Shown: piece after piece, positions 1 through 12,152 of the stretch
Layout: each line of letters starts with the position of its first letter
Position numbering within the stretch: position 1 is the first letter of the stretch
Assembly: GCA_905182995.1 (NCBI GenBank)
Contig: CAJJDP010000023.1
Coordinates: forward strand, 37,474 to 101,473
Source: Paramecium octaurelia
Lineage: Eukaryota > Ciliophora > Oligohymenophorea > Peniculida > Parameciidae
Direction of reading: 5' to 3'
DNA: 64,000 nt
The notes under the pieces: generated by a model
Told to the model about the DNA's origin: nothing
Database searches by the model: none
The model's input: the letters and a program-made list of their open reading frames with translations, nothing else
Program-made: the position numbers and the translations under genes

Positions 1-266
1 CTTGTTTGGATTCCTGATAATATCCATTTACTATTCAAGTTCTCATGGGCTATATGTTAATTACACCAATAAAGAATGCCATATAAACATATAACAGAAG
101 TTCATCTATCCCTTACAATCGATGAATTGATTACTCAGATCAAATAAAATAAGATGAAAATTTCATAAAAATCAAAGTTGAAAAAGAATTAGACAAATTA
201 AAAAGAGAACTGATTGAACCTTAAAGCAAAAAAGCAATCCTTGAGCCGAGACAACTGAATGAATGA
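1..266 (+). pseudogene. 3' end of an unidentified gene, frame-broken
   Basis: Reading TAA/TAG as Gln, frame 1 is open from base 1 and has a plausible protein composition up to about base 150 (it includes the stretch TEVHLSLTIDELITQIK). The protein-like signal then moves to the frame containing KVEKELDKLKREL, which ends at TGA 264-266. No 20-35 nt GT-AG intron reconciles the two frames. I read this as the decayed or mis-sequenced 3' end of a plus-strand gene entering from the left. The family is not recognised. Confidence 0.35.
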
Positions 267-1346
267 GATTTTGAGTTTAATTTTGTCTCTTGGTTTCTGG
301 ATTTAGGCAAATAATAATAATAATTATGTAGAAAGTTCAAAAAATATTCAATAATTATCAAAAGAGTTCTCAAACCTTATTGAAATTTTATGAAGAATTC
401 AAACTACACGATAAATGATCAATTGTATCCATTTTTAATCCAGCCAAGATGAAAATTTTAAAGTTTCTTTATCATATTAACATTTTTAACGTAAATAATG
501 TTCGAAATATTTTCAAATACAATCATAGCAAAAGTTCCAACATTCTACCTCATAACTAAAATAATAACTATTTAACTCCAAACTCTACTGTTCTTTTGAT
601 TATCTTTAAATCTTCGCTACCCTCATCATAAAATTTTTGTAAACAAATTTAAAAGACCAAATTATAAAATAATATTGTGACTTCTTTTGGTTCTTCTTAT
701 TTTTTTAAGAGTCCTTACTCCTTTTTTATTAAGCCTTTTGGGATTTTTTTAAATATTTATTTTATTCGTGAACTCGGAATATTTATTGTAAAAAAGAATC
801 GATATTAATTAATCTTCTTGTTTTATAAATCTACCTTTTCTTTGATTAATGTCATGCCTTAGACTTTTTATGTTGCATTTTCAAAAATTATCTTCCCAAA
901 AATGTTTCAAATTTTGTGTGTTAATTATTTCTCATAACCTTTGAGGTTGATATTCATCATGCATTATTTTGCTTACAACAATAAAATTTGGGGAACGTTT
1001 AAAATTAATACTTATTGAGAGTTCTTGTTTTGATTTTCATTCTCAATCAGGTTCAATTTATAATTTTGAAGGAGTATTTATTTACTTAATTTAAAGTTAT
1101 ATTTCAAACTATTGCAAAGTCTTCAACCATCACAAGACCTTGATACACTTTTATAATTTTCAAGTCATGATCATTTTAGCATTTGATTTAAAATTTTGTA
1201 AGGAATAAAATATAACTAAAATTTGTGGGTTTAAACTTGAGCAAAAAAACTTATAACTATGATTTAGTAAGTAATTTATATTTTTGAAGCCATTTAACAT
1301 TAAGTCGACACCAAAATGACAAAAAACATTGATGAAGCTTCAAATA

Positions 1347-1499
1347 TCATCTGAGGTAATAGATCCTTCCCCTGTACTCCATTGTCTTTTAAGTATTGCT
1401 TTCTTTAATTAATTCTTCTTGAATCTTCCTTAGATCCTTGAGTTCAGTTTCTTTCTGACTTTTCTACTTAATGACCGCTGGTCCTTGGTAATCGATCAT
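1347..1499 (-). pseudogene. Charged helical fragment, relic
   Basis: A 50-codon frame from ATG 1499-1497 to TGA 1349-1347 encodes a Lys/Glu-rich helix (for example QKETELKDLRKIQEEL) followed by MEYRGRIYYLR. Upstream on the same strand, to about 1680, a different frame also looks protein-like (GQTSIEYNQLRSRF), so the two halves are out of register. This suggests a frameshifted remnant of a longer gene. Random open frames of 50 codons are common when only TGA stops, so the call rests on composition alone. Confidence 0.3.
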
Positions 1500-2959
1500 T
1501 AATATGTAGGATTAATGTTGATTTCAATAAGAATCTGGATCGAAGTTAATTATATTCTATGCTTGTCTATCCTTTATCCGAGTCTTATCTTAGCCTTCTA
1601 ACTATTTAAATCTCTCCTACTACCTTTTTCTGAAGAGATACTCTTATGATAAAATGTGATAAAATGAGATCTGGACCTCCTTGAATATATGTCTGGTTAA
1701 ATGACTCTAAAGGTTTAATATGTTGTATTATTTTTGGTCATTATTCAGGTATAGAGAGCAATTTAAAGTTATAAACTGGATAAAGATCTAGTTTGCTCGC
1801 TCTGGTCTGCTGTAGAATGAAAACTTCAAAACTCAGTAGTACTGATATAAATCAAAAGTGGTACCAACTATAAAAGCAAGACTTTTAATAAAATCAATTT
1901 CATTTTACACTATATTTAAGAATTTGGAAGAGTTCTCATTTAAATAGATTCCATAAAATATATCACCGCTGTGTTGATTGATGTTCTCGAATAGAAATAT
2001 TTCGAATGAAGGGAGTATTAATAAGTGTTCTTACTTCTTGATCGCTCTGATTCGCAAGCCATAGTTGTAAAATCTAAGTCTTTCTTTGAGATTTGCTCAT
2101 AATGCTTTATGATGTCGATTTGGTCATAACTTCAAGTAATTTCCTTTTATTTGATCATTTATGCAATTTTATCTCTGATTTTGTTACCCTAAATAATAAT
2201 TAACTACTGTATTCTGAACTGAAACTATTTAACCATTTACATAAATATTATGAAAAGACTACACTTTATATTGCTTCATTCGGTTTCTTAATGACATTAT
2301 TGTTTGTGTTAGTTTCTCTAAACTGTTAATAAGAAAATTGCTTATCAGATAAATGATTAAGATTGTAACCAAGTAGGCTATATGTAAATATTTTGTGCAA
2401 ACATTTCTGATGACTATAAACTAAGAAATTTTCCTGTAGCTACTTCATGAAGATAGAATTAGTAATACAGCTCGATTAATCAACTGGAGAATAAAATCCT
2501 GTGATAACTAAAGCTATATAGAATGCTTTAAGCTCACCAATCGTTTCATTTACTTCTACCAAAGAATACTAACCTTTCTAAATAGAGCATTAATACAGAT
2601 GTTTATATCATGTGTTTGTAAAAATTTTTTGCATAATTCTTCATTGATCTACTTCCATACAAACATAATTAAATTACCATTAAGCACTAAGGAGCTGTGA
2701 TGAAAGATAACATCAAATTCAAGGAACTAAAAACAAAAGATCAGCTGATTTACTAAATTCACACTTTCAATAAACCCTAACTTAGCTTTTGATAGAGACC
2801 TTAATGTTTATTCAGAAAATCTTAGACAGCTTTACATTCATATGGTTTATTACTTTTGAACTCTATTGTAGAATCAATAATATTATTATAATCGTTTAAT
2901 TAAATTATTTTAATAGTTTTTGAGATATTTAGATTTTAATTTGGTACTAAATTTCAACA

Positions 2960-3425
2960 AAATTTGAAAGCATCTTCTATCAAACTGAAAATGAGGGACT
3001 GTGGATTGAGACCAGATTACAACAAGTAGGCTATGTACAATCTTATGGGGGCTTCTGAGTTATCAATCCAAAAATTTTGTAACAAGGGAGAAAGAATTTT
3101 TGAAAAACTTTCAATCTAAAGATTGATAAATCCGAAGGATAAGTTAATTATACATAAATGAAACATCTGACCTTAAGCCTATTATGATTAATCCTGGATA
3201 GTAAATATGTCAAACCATTTCCTAATTAATGACAGAGACAGACTACATCATATGTATCTACATAGAAGTCAAAGAGAGTTATTGGACCTATACTAAAGTG
3301 AAAGGAATCAAGATGGTAAGTCATTGTTTAAGACTGGTAGAGAATGTGAGTGGGAAAAGATAAATTATAACGGTCAAAGCGAGATTCTCCATCAAAAAAA
3401 AGCAAGAAAGTCCCAAAATCGCTGA
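2960..3425 (+). pseudogene. Two out-of-frame coding fragments, relic
   Basis: One frame ends at TGA 3056-3058 and contains ENEGLWIETRLQQVGYVQ. A second frame, 3234-3425, is 63 codons long and contains KSLFKTGRECEWEKINYNG. Both have a residue mix (Gly, Trp, Cys, Glu, Asp) unlike translated AT-rich noise, but they lie in different registers with stops between them. The family is not recognised. Confidence 0.3.
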
Positions 3426-4334
3426 GGAAGCGCTATACTAGCATTATTATCCCTTGATTGCCCATTGATAATTTAAAACTAAATCTTGATATTTAGAAAA
3501 ATAAGAAAAATCGTATATAGATTGTCAGAATGCTATAAATCAATATTTTTCATCTTAAAATCTAATCATTTTTCTATTATTTTTATTTTTTTTTTCAATA
3601 ATGAAAAGAGCTGTTAGTATTCATCTTTGACATTATAAAATTTGGCTGATCAAACACATAGTTAACTTATATGATGGTCTCTAATATAATTGTGAATTTA
3701 AAATTTGTTCAAACAATTACTTATGAAAGTGAAGAAATAATTGATTTTGCATAAATGAGTTTATGCTTAACTAATCTCATACAGATCATTTGGAGGATTA
3801 CACTCGATATTTGAAAATTTATATATCTTTACAATAAATATAGGAGATAATTCAAACGAATTATATAATTAATTAAATTTAAGGATTCTCATGAATAGAT
3901 TTTTTAAAATAGATTAAGAAATAAAATAATAAAATATGAACTAATAATTATGTAGAATGGATATTATTTTGATTGAAGACAAAAATAAATTTAATCAAAA
4001 CAAATTAAACAAAAGAAAAAGAATAGAGAATTTGTCCTCATATAATAGAAAAAGGATATTTTAAGTAATGATAATAAGTTGTAGTTAATTTAATTGAATA
4101 TTGCATTTAAACAATTAAAAATATAGAACCAAAAGAGGATGAATATGAATAGAAGCAATATGAGAAGTTAGTAAATTACTGAAGTAATTAACTATATATT
4201 ATAGTTAATTGTGAGGTTATGGATATTTTATTTAGGGCAAGAAAAATTAAAAAAATTGTAATTGAAATGCCTAATATATATATTTAATAAGGATGAATGA
4301 ACTAAAGAGTTGTATAAGGTTTATAAATATACAA

Positions 4335-5410
4335 TATTAAGGAATACATAATTTATTCGCTCATTTGCTAAGAAATAAAAATAGCAATTAAGTTTTATGA
4401 TAAAGCAATTTTAATTGACCTCGATAGTGATGATGCCAACTAAAGTTAAACTTCTCTAAAATTAAGTGTTATCTACCTTATCCGCTACTTATTAGATAAT
4501 TTATAAAAATATTAGATTACATCATTTATTAGAATGAATCCATTTATACAGATGAATCCCCTTTTCTATTTTAGTGATTTCTCATATTTTTAAACCTGAT
4601 CTCAAATATATTAGTAGGAAAGTATCCAAGGCTGATAATCATATTTAGCTGCTTAGCAAGTAAATTAGAAAATAAAATCTCTCCTTAGGTTTTAGCCGAA
4701 TACGTTTAAATATCTAAAGACAGAGCATAGCATCTGTAAAGAATAATTGAGTATTCCGATTATAAAGAATTAACAGATAATTTGAACTTCCTACTTAACA
4801 TTCTCAATGGCCTTTCTGAGTTTGTAGTGTAAGCTAACTTATAATAATTATATAATAGTGTATTCCATTTTAAGAGATTCAAAGAGAAATTTGAAAAAAA
4901 TTACAACTTGTTTTAACTTTATTAATTTAATAATGAATGAAATCTTGAAATATCTATATGTACATATCAACAAGTCGAGTAAATTTTAGGTCATAAAAAA
5001 ATGTGACATTAGATAAGTATATTATAGTTTGTGAAAAAATAACTTAATATTTAATAAAAATGTTGCATTGATTTGTATTGATGAAGCAAACTTTGGAAAA
5101 AATTTAAAAGCTCCAAAATATTGGCATAAGAAAAATAATCATTAATTCCGATCTTAACTTTTAAGTTCCAATAAACTTAAAACTGTTATTGTAAAATTAA
5201 TGAAGAAGTTTTCTGGCCTTTAAATGTGTGATAGGATGTCTTATGAATTTTTATTTTGTGGAATTTATAAATGAGTTATTAAATTTACTCCATCATATTT
5301 GATTAGAAAAAGATTAATGTCTTCTTTCAGGCAACACTGCAATTAATAAAGCAGAGAGAATCTAAAAAATATTACACGTCTGCAATCATTGATTTCTACC
5401 ACCTGATAGT
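4335..5410 (+). pseudogene. Decayed helical-repeat gene
   Basis: The best section is 4578-4940, open for 120 codons to TGA 4938-4940. It is amphipathic and helical (VGKYPRLIIIFSCLASKL, VLAEYVQISKDRAQHLQRI). The same frame is also protein-like just before TGA 4575-4577. Beyond 4940 the signal hops frames repeatedly (INEEVFWPLN, MNFYFVEFINELLNLL). At least four frame breaks rule out an intact gene. The helical, Leu-rich character would fit a HEAT or exportin-type protein, but that is only a guess. Confidence 0.45.
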
Positions 5411-6726
5411 TCATCGTTGATTGCATAAAAAGGCTTTGGCTTCGGTCAAGCTCTAGTTGAGTAGAAAATAAAGTTCATTAATTTGAATTTAAAAAACACT
5501 TTAATTTTAAAAAATAAATCTGCTGGCTTTGGGTTCAACATAAAATTCCAAAAATAGAATTATTGTTATTTTATACTGTTAACTTATTAAAAAACACTAA
5601 ATATAGTATATTGATCTCATATTGTATAAAGCATGAAACAATAAGTCAATAACTTAAGATAAATAGCTACATTTGTTTTGGGATTATATTAGTTCTACTA
5701 AGCTAATAAAATTTCATAGTTTGTGAATTAACATAAAAAATTAAATATTAATATTCTAATAGAATTTAGTGCAAATCAATCTAACAGAATTGGCTGGCTT
5801 AATACAGATTTATTTAGTTTAGAGCTTTGAAATCATGTTTGTTCATATATTTATTATTCTTAAGAAGAATTATGATAATCAAAATAATTCAAATTTTAAT
5901 CATAATCAGGAGTTTATTTTAAAAAGATAAATTTATGGAATAGATTTAATTTTACTTTTAATCAAATTGAATAATTATTTTGAAAACATTTGCTATATTT
6001 TTAATATGATAGATCATTCTATTTAAAGAGGCCACACTATCTAGATCACCTATTGACCTGATCTTTGTAATTATTCAAATATCCCTCGAAGTTTGTGACT
6101 AGCGAATATTAAAAACAACAAAGATTGATAAATTCTCATCCTAATAAAGTTATTAGAAAATAGAGTAAATGATATATTATAATCACATAAATTATATCTG
6201 CATATATTCAAAGTTATAAATTTCTTATTGTTTGTTAGCTTTACTGCAGGTAAAACTGTAAAAATGAATGTAGAAGAATATTCAAAACTGGTAATATCTA
6301 ATCTTCAATTTAACGATTTATACTACCAGTCATTAAATCTTGTTTAACCTAAATATATTAATACTATCCATTTTCTTTCATCCAAGAGTTTGACTTGTCA
6401 TAAATAATGCTCTTATTCAGAATGTTTCATATCAGTTCAGATTATGGTTCGCTCAAATTATTTTTTTTAATCTTTATTGATGATCTACTTTCCAATTCCT
6501 GTAAGTATATTATTTTAGGAATAATTCACCTTTAGAAAAATTATCTATGCTCTCAGGTTACATATGGAGCTTAAAGGATTTACTCACTATTTATTTAAAT
6601 CATATATTTTCCTTCCCATTAATAATTTCTAGTCATTTCCTCCTTTATATAGTTAAAACTCTTGTTTCAATCCGGCTATCTCCATTCTTATTATGCTAAT
6701 TTTAAATTGATACATACTATTTATAA

Positions 6727-7530
6727 TCAAATAGGAGCATTTAAAATTACTATTATTCTAGCTTTTAAAGTTTCATTCGATAGATCCAAATATTCAATTT
6801 TTAAAGCATCTTGGTTTAGAGCCTTTATTTAGAATTATATAGAATTTGTTTAGTTATTTAAATTTTCTCTCAACATCTTATTAAATAAATAGTTCATTTG
6901 AATAAATTTGAGATCTTTCTACCAACTCATTTTACTTAGTTTTCCAACTTTCTACAATTTTTTTTCAAGCTAATTAATTGAACACTTGAATATTTTTAAT
7001 ACTTTTAAATTATTGCTTGACTTTAAGATTTTTAATTCTTAAAATTTTTGATGCACCATTAAATAAGTATCAGCAATAACAAAAAATTTCAGGTCTAACT
7101 ATCTTACTTTCTTTAATGGGTTTTAGTTTACGCTTATCCATTAAATGAGAAAAGTTCATCCTCTCATTATGATCTAAATATTTCTCTGAGTTAATAAAAG
7201 CAAATCACAAAATAATTTTAGGATTCTGCAATCCTAATACAATTTTCTTGAATCCATGATTGATATCCAGTAGGGTTAAATGTTTCCTTTATCATTTTTT
7301 CAATTAAGTATTCTTTTTAAAGTTGGGATTTCAACAAGCTGTTCTGCATGTGACCCTAAAATTTAATCAAGAGTACTTTTTGATTCTTAAAAACTTACTT
7401 TCCTAAGTAAAAAGAACTTATGCTGTGGTCTCCTCTACTAAACTTCTAAAATATTCATTTGGTATTAAGGTTTTGGATAAGAGTTGCCAATTAGGAATCT
7501 CAAGCCTTAAGAATTCTCATAACTTAGATA
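6727..7530 (-). pseudogene. Decayed gene, possibly leucine-rich repeats
   Basis: On the minus strand one frame runs from about 7530 to TGA 6729-6727 with only two internal TGAs. It contains DQILGSHAEQLVEIPTLKRI and, near the end, spaced Leu/Asn patterns (LKILKSSNNLKVLKIFKC, ALKIEYLDLSNETLKA) that recall leucine-rich repeats. With TGA as the only stop, two in-frame stops mean it is not functional as sequenced. A short stretch in a neighbouring frame also looks protein-like, which suggests indels. Confidence 0.4.
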
Positions 7531-9565
7531 TCAAAATAATTTATCTTTCATTCTAATTTAAGCAGGTAGTTTATTTACTATACATATTAAGAGGATCCCT
7601 AATAAACTATGATAGCTTTGCTGAATTGTACTACATTCAAATTGCCATCTCAATAAAGTTATAAAATTATTGCTTCAAGCTTAATTTAATTTTAGGGTCT
7701 ACAACAGATTAGCAAAAACAGTGATAGTCCATTTTTAAATAAAACTGGAATGGTACTTCAAATCAATTTACCCCCAATCAAGACAACATGCCATAGAATC
7801 TATCAAACTAAGAAAATTTAATATAAAACTCATCACTATTTTGTTCCTCTTTCTAGAACATCCTTTACAATAATGTAATGGTCTTATTCTAATTTGCTTT
7901 GCCCTATTTAATAAATAATTAGATTAAGTATCAGAAGTTTCATTTGCATATAAAAGTTTGATTCATGCTAAAATTTCTTATATGCTTTACTTCAAACCTA
8001 AAAGAGAGGATAATATGAAATAACTAATAAATAATTGAAAGAATTTATAATTAAAACTGATTATTATACTAATTTAGGCTATTCAACCTAAAATAATTTT
8101 TTTTTAATTCTCTTCTATCTCCCTCCAAACTTCTGACTCTTTTTAATTTACTTCTAATTGGAAAAAATATGTAAAGAATTTATTATTAGAAGTCCTCCTC
8201 TGCCATTCTGTAAGTATCTTAATTTTCACTATTGCTCTAAATTTAATATTCATAAGAAACAGTTGTTGAATCATAACCTAATCAAAATCTATTTATTTCA
8301 GGAGAGGGACAGCACAAACCAAACCAAAACCCTTAGTCTTCACAAATTTTACCTTTACTAAAATTATTGATGAAATTTGGAAACAAACTGGTCTAAAACC
8401 AATCGCACTTATGTAATCCACTAATAAACGATTGAAATAATTATTCTCTTTAAAATAATCAATAATGTGGGGAATCTGGGGGCAAAGGGAAAAAAGATTC
8501 AATGACTGAGGGCGGAAATAAGAGAAGAGAACAAATTTATTATTGAGAAACATAGTTACCCTCTAACTTCTTTCAAAAAATGAATACTTTTGTTAATAAT
8601 TCATTATGAAAAATTTACTTTACTTATTTATTAGAATTTCTTTAGAAATTATCTAAAATGAATATTAGTAGTTGAAATTCCCAAAAGAATTTTCTACATA
8701 ATTTTACTTAACAAGATTAAACTTTGAATATTATTGCACTAATAAAGTAAACAACTACTACTTTTTAGAATATACCTTAATTTGAAATTTAGTAAATGAA
8801 TAAGAGAATCTTAATTAAATAATTAGCAAAGATATCTCTTAAATTTTAGATGAAATTATTCAAAAGACCAAAATCGTAGTTTCAAATTTTTCAAAGACCA
8901 TTTCATTTTTGAAAAATTGAAAGAAAAGATGTTTGACTGTAAAGTTTAACGAATTAATATCCCAACTCTTCCATTTAGTAATGTTACAAATATTAACTGA
9001 TTACCTCATTAAAATCTCTTCGTTTTATTCTGAGTTCATTATCCTAGGCACTTACTTAAGTAAGAAAATTAACTTTTTTTATATAATAGTCTTTTTTTTC
9101 TTTCAAACATAGACGAAATTGTGGTTAAGGTAATCGATAGAGATTTGACCATATGGATGTTCATAATTCATTATCATTTGAGTAATGTACTGAATTTATT
9201 GAGGAAACATTTACAGTAAAAAAACTGAAACTTCATTTGTCATCGATATTAATTCAAACATTTGAATGATCACTAATTCTTAAAGGAAACGACAACTCAT
9301 AGAATTCCAATTAAAGATTAATGAATATTATAAATTTATATATTATATAAATATCTTTTAGAGTTTATGGATAATCGAATATAGTTTATTATCAATCAAG
9401 ATATAGATTGATATTTACATGACTTCTTTTTGATAATTCTTACCATCAAATATGATGATAGAATTATATTTTGCTTAGGTTTTGGTTTTTTATGAAAAAT
9501 ACTAAGAAAAATAGTGAAATGAAGTGATGTAACATTGGATGATTTCTTATGCATTTTTGTAATAA

Positions 9566-12152
9566 TCAATTTTATTGTAATTCAATTTAGCTTTCTAAAA
9601 TGCAACCTCCTTTAGATTTTATTAATGACTTTAGATCTACACCACAATGGTTTACAAATTCTCCTTTTAAGATTAATGCTCCTTAAGTATCGAAATTTGG
9701 ATTTTAAGAAATTAGTAGAGTCGTAATTCCAGTGGTAGCTAAAGTATAATGAACTATAAATACCATTTTCTTAAAGTAAGTTATTTGTCAATACAGATTT
9801 TACATCCCATAAACGAATCAAACTATCTCCACAAGATGCTAATTTAGTACCATCAGGAGAGAATTTGACTGAAAAGACTTTTGAACAATGACCATCTAAT
9901 TTGGCTTTTTATTATCCTTTCTTAACATCCCATAAACGGATAGAGTTATCATCACTACCAGATGCTAATGTGGTACCATCAGGAGAGTAACAAATTGAAT
10001 TAACTTATGATGAATGACCATCTAATTTGGCTTTTTATTATCCTGTCCTAATATCCCATAAACGGATAGACTTATCTTCGCTACCAGATGCTATTGTTGT
10101 ACCATCGGGAGAGAAGTTGACTGAATAAATTGTTCCTGAATGACCATCAAATTTGGCTTTTAATTTTCCAGTCTAAACATTCCATAACAGTATAGATTTA
10201 TCTCCACCACCAGATGCTAACGTCGAACTATCAAGAGAAAAACATAGTGATTAGACATAACTAGTATGACCGACTAATTTGGCCTTTTATTATCTTGTTT
10301 TAACATCCTCCAAACTAATATACTTATCTGCACTACCATATGCTAATAACATACCATAAGGAGAGAAACAGATTGATCTAAAATTATTATTTAGATCGCC
10401 TAATTTAGCTTTTTAATTTTTGGTTTTAACATCCCACAAACAGATGGAGTAATATTCACAACCAGATGCTAATGTAGTACCATCTGAAGAGAAACAGACT
10501 GTGTTGACTTAAAAACCACTATCTATTTTTGTTTTTTATTTTCCTGTATTAACATCCCATAAACGGATAGTCTTATCATAACTACCAGATGCTAATGTAG
10601 TACCATCAGGAGAGAAACAAATTGATTTAACAACCCTTTGGTGACCATCTAATCGTACTTTTTATTATCCCATCTTAGCATCCCATAAACAGACAGTCTA
10701 ATCTAGGCTACCAGATGCTAATGTAGTACCATCAGGAGAGAAACAAACTGAATTAACCCAATCAATGTGACCAATTTATTTGGCTATTTATTATCCTGTC
10801 TTAATATCCCATAGACAGACAGAGTTATCTCCGCTACCAGATGCTAATGTAGTACCGTCAGGAGAGAAACAGACTGATATAACTATACTCTGATGACCAT
10901 TTAATCGTGCCTTTTGTTATCCCGTCTAAACATCCCATAAACGAATTAAATAATCATCACTACCAGATGCTAATGTAGTACCATCAGGAGAGAAGCAGAC
11001 TGTGTTGACAGAGTAATTAACATATATTTTGACTTGTTATAATCCTGTATTAACATCCCATAAAAGAATATAATTGTCTGAACCACCGGATGCTAATATC
11101 TTACCATCAGGAGAAAAGCATACTGATTTAACATAACCATAATGACTATCTAATTTGCATTTTTATTATCCTGTCACAACATCCCATAATTTGATAGTAT
11201 GAGCTGAATCACCAGATGCTAATGTAGTACTATCAGGAGAGAAACACACCGATTTAACATAATTAGTATGACCATCAAATTTCTATACTTATTTCCCTAT
11301 TTTCAAATTCCACAAATACACAAATTTGTAACTGGAATAAGCTAATGTCTGACTATTTGGTGAGAAGCACACACATTATGCTTCCCTCTTACACTTAAAA
11401 ATAAACTTTATATTTCCAGTTCTAACATCCCAACAAAGTATAGAATTATCACCGCTGCAAGAAACTAATATCTAACCATCTAAAGAAAAGCAAACATTAT
11501 TTACTCTACCTCTATTACATTTTAACTTCATCACCTCATTTATTATTAAATTCCTCCATTTACAATTAATTAATTTTGCTTCACTCAAATTCATTCCACT
11601 AATATTGATATTGTCAAATTCTGATCCACTCAAGTTGCATCTCACTAAGTTAGCTCCCACCAGTGAAGTATTTCTAATTCTTATATTTTCAAATGATTAT
11701 TTTTTTAAATCCTCCTTCATTTCAACTAATAAATGAAAAGCATTTGATCCACACTATATGTATTTGTCATCTAAAGATGTAAGATGAACAAAAAATTTTA
11801 ATAGTTCTATGATCTTCTTATCCTAAGTTATTTTTATGATAATATGTTATCTCATTCCTTCGTATTCATCTAAGGAATAATTCTGCTTATTAAAATCATG
11901 ATTTTTCATTTTTTTGAGAATATAAGTCATTTTCATGCATTCCTACTTTCTTTCTTCAAAAATTGCATCTTTCTTTTGATTCATCCTTTCTGAAAGAAAT
12001 TCTAGAGAATCTTCAACCTTTTCTAATTTCAACCTTTCAAACAAAAGGCTGAAGAATTCTACATCCATATGTTTTAATGAAGCGAAAACCTTATAAAAAT
12101 CATTTTTGCTTTACAATTATTCTATATTTTACTTGATAATTGGATTTCCCAT
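9566..12152 (-). CDS. WD40 protein with 14 tandem repeats and pentapeptide-like N-terminal segment
   Basis: Model: complement(join(9566..9738, 9764..12152)), 853 residues. The start is the first ATG of the dense coding frame, although the frame stays open upstream to TGA 12263-12261. Residues 1-150 are helical and charged. About 155-197 holds pentapeptide-like [19 protein letters not shown]. About 214-800 holds 14 WD40 units of 42 residues ([20 protein letters not shown]), nearly identical at DNA level. A 25-nt GTA...TAG intron (9739-9763) is needed to reach a conserved-looking tail ([20 protein letters not shown]) that I recall from other Paramecium WD40 proteins. A 14-unit array should fold as two seven-bladed propellers, a protein-interaction scaffold. 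Its partner is unknown. Confidence 0.93.
9780..11490 (-). repeat. 126-bp tandem repeats encoding WD40 units
   Basis: The block around 'gatgctaatgtagtaccatc' recurs about every 126 bp (for example near 9955, 10081, 10207, 10333, 10459, 10585, 10711, 10837, 10963, 11088, 11214). Conservation is highest at the SPDG...ASGS...IRLWD core. The first two units (about 11342-11490) and the last are more diverged. Strong nucleotide identity in the middle suggests recent unit duplication or gene conversion. Confidence 0.9.

Larger units (their letters stand above)
267..9565. other. Gene-poor stretch with decayed coding fragments
   Basis: About 9.3 kb without an intact gene, which is abnormal for a Paramecium macronuclear chromosome, where intergenic distances are usually a few hundred bases or less. 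Short protein-like stretches occur on both strands but break after 50-120 codons by frameshift or TGA; the four best are listed separately. I saw no telomeric C4A2/C3A4 repeats, tRNA or rRNA. The rest is AT-rich sequence in which I see nothing. Confidence 0.6.

Noticed and set aside
8087-8553. Minus-strand open frame of about 155 codons starting MFLNNKFVLFSYF
   Set aside because: With TGA as the only stop, open frames this long arise by chance in such AT-rich DNA. Composition is hydrophobic and low in Gly, Asp and Ala, and it overlaps an equally open plus-strand frame (8158-8361).
9780-11490. CRISPR-like or minisatellite interpretation of the 126-bp repeats
   Set aside because: The repeats translate continuously as WD40 units within one gene, there are no distinct spacers, and the organism is a eukaryote.
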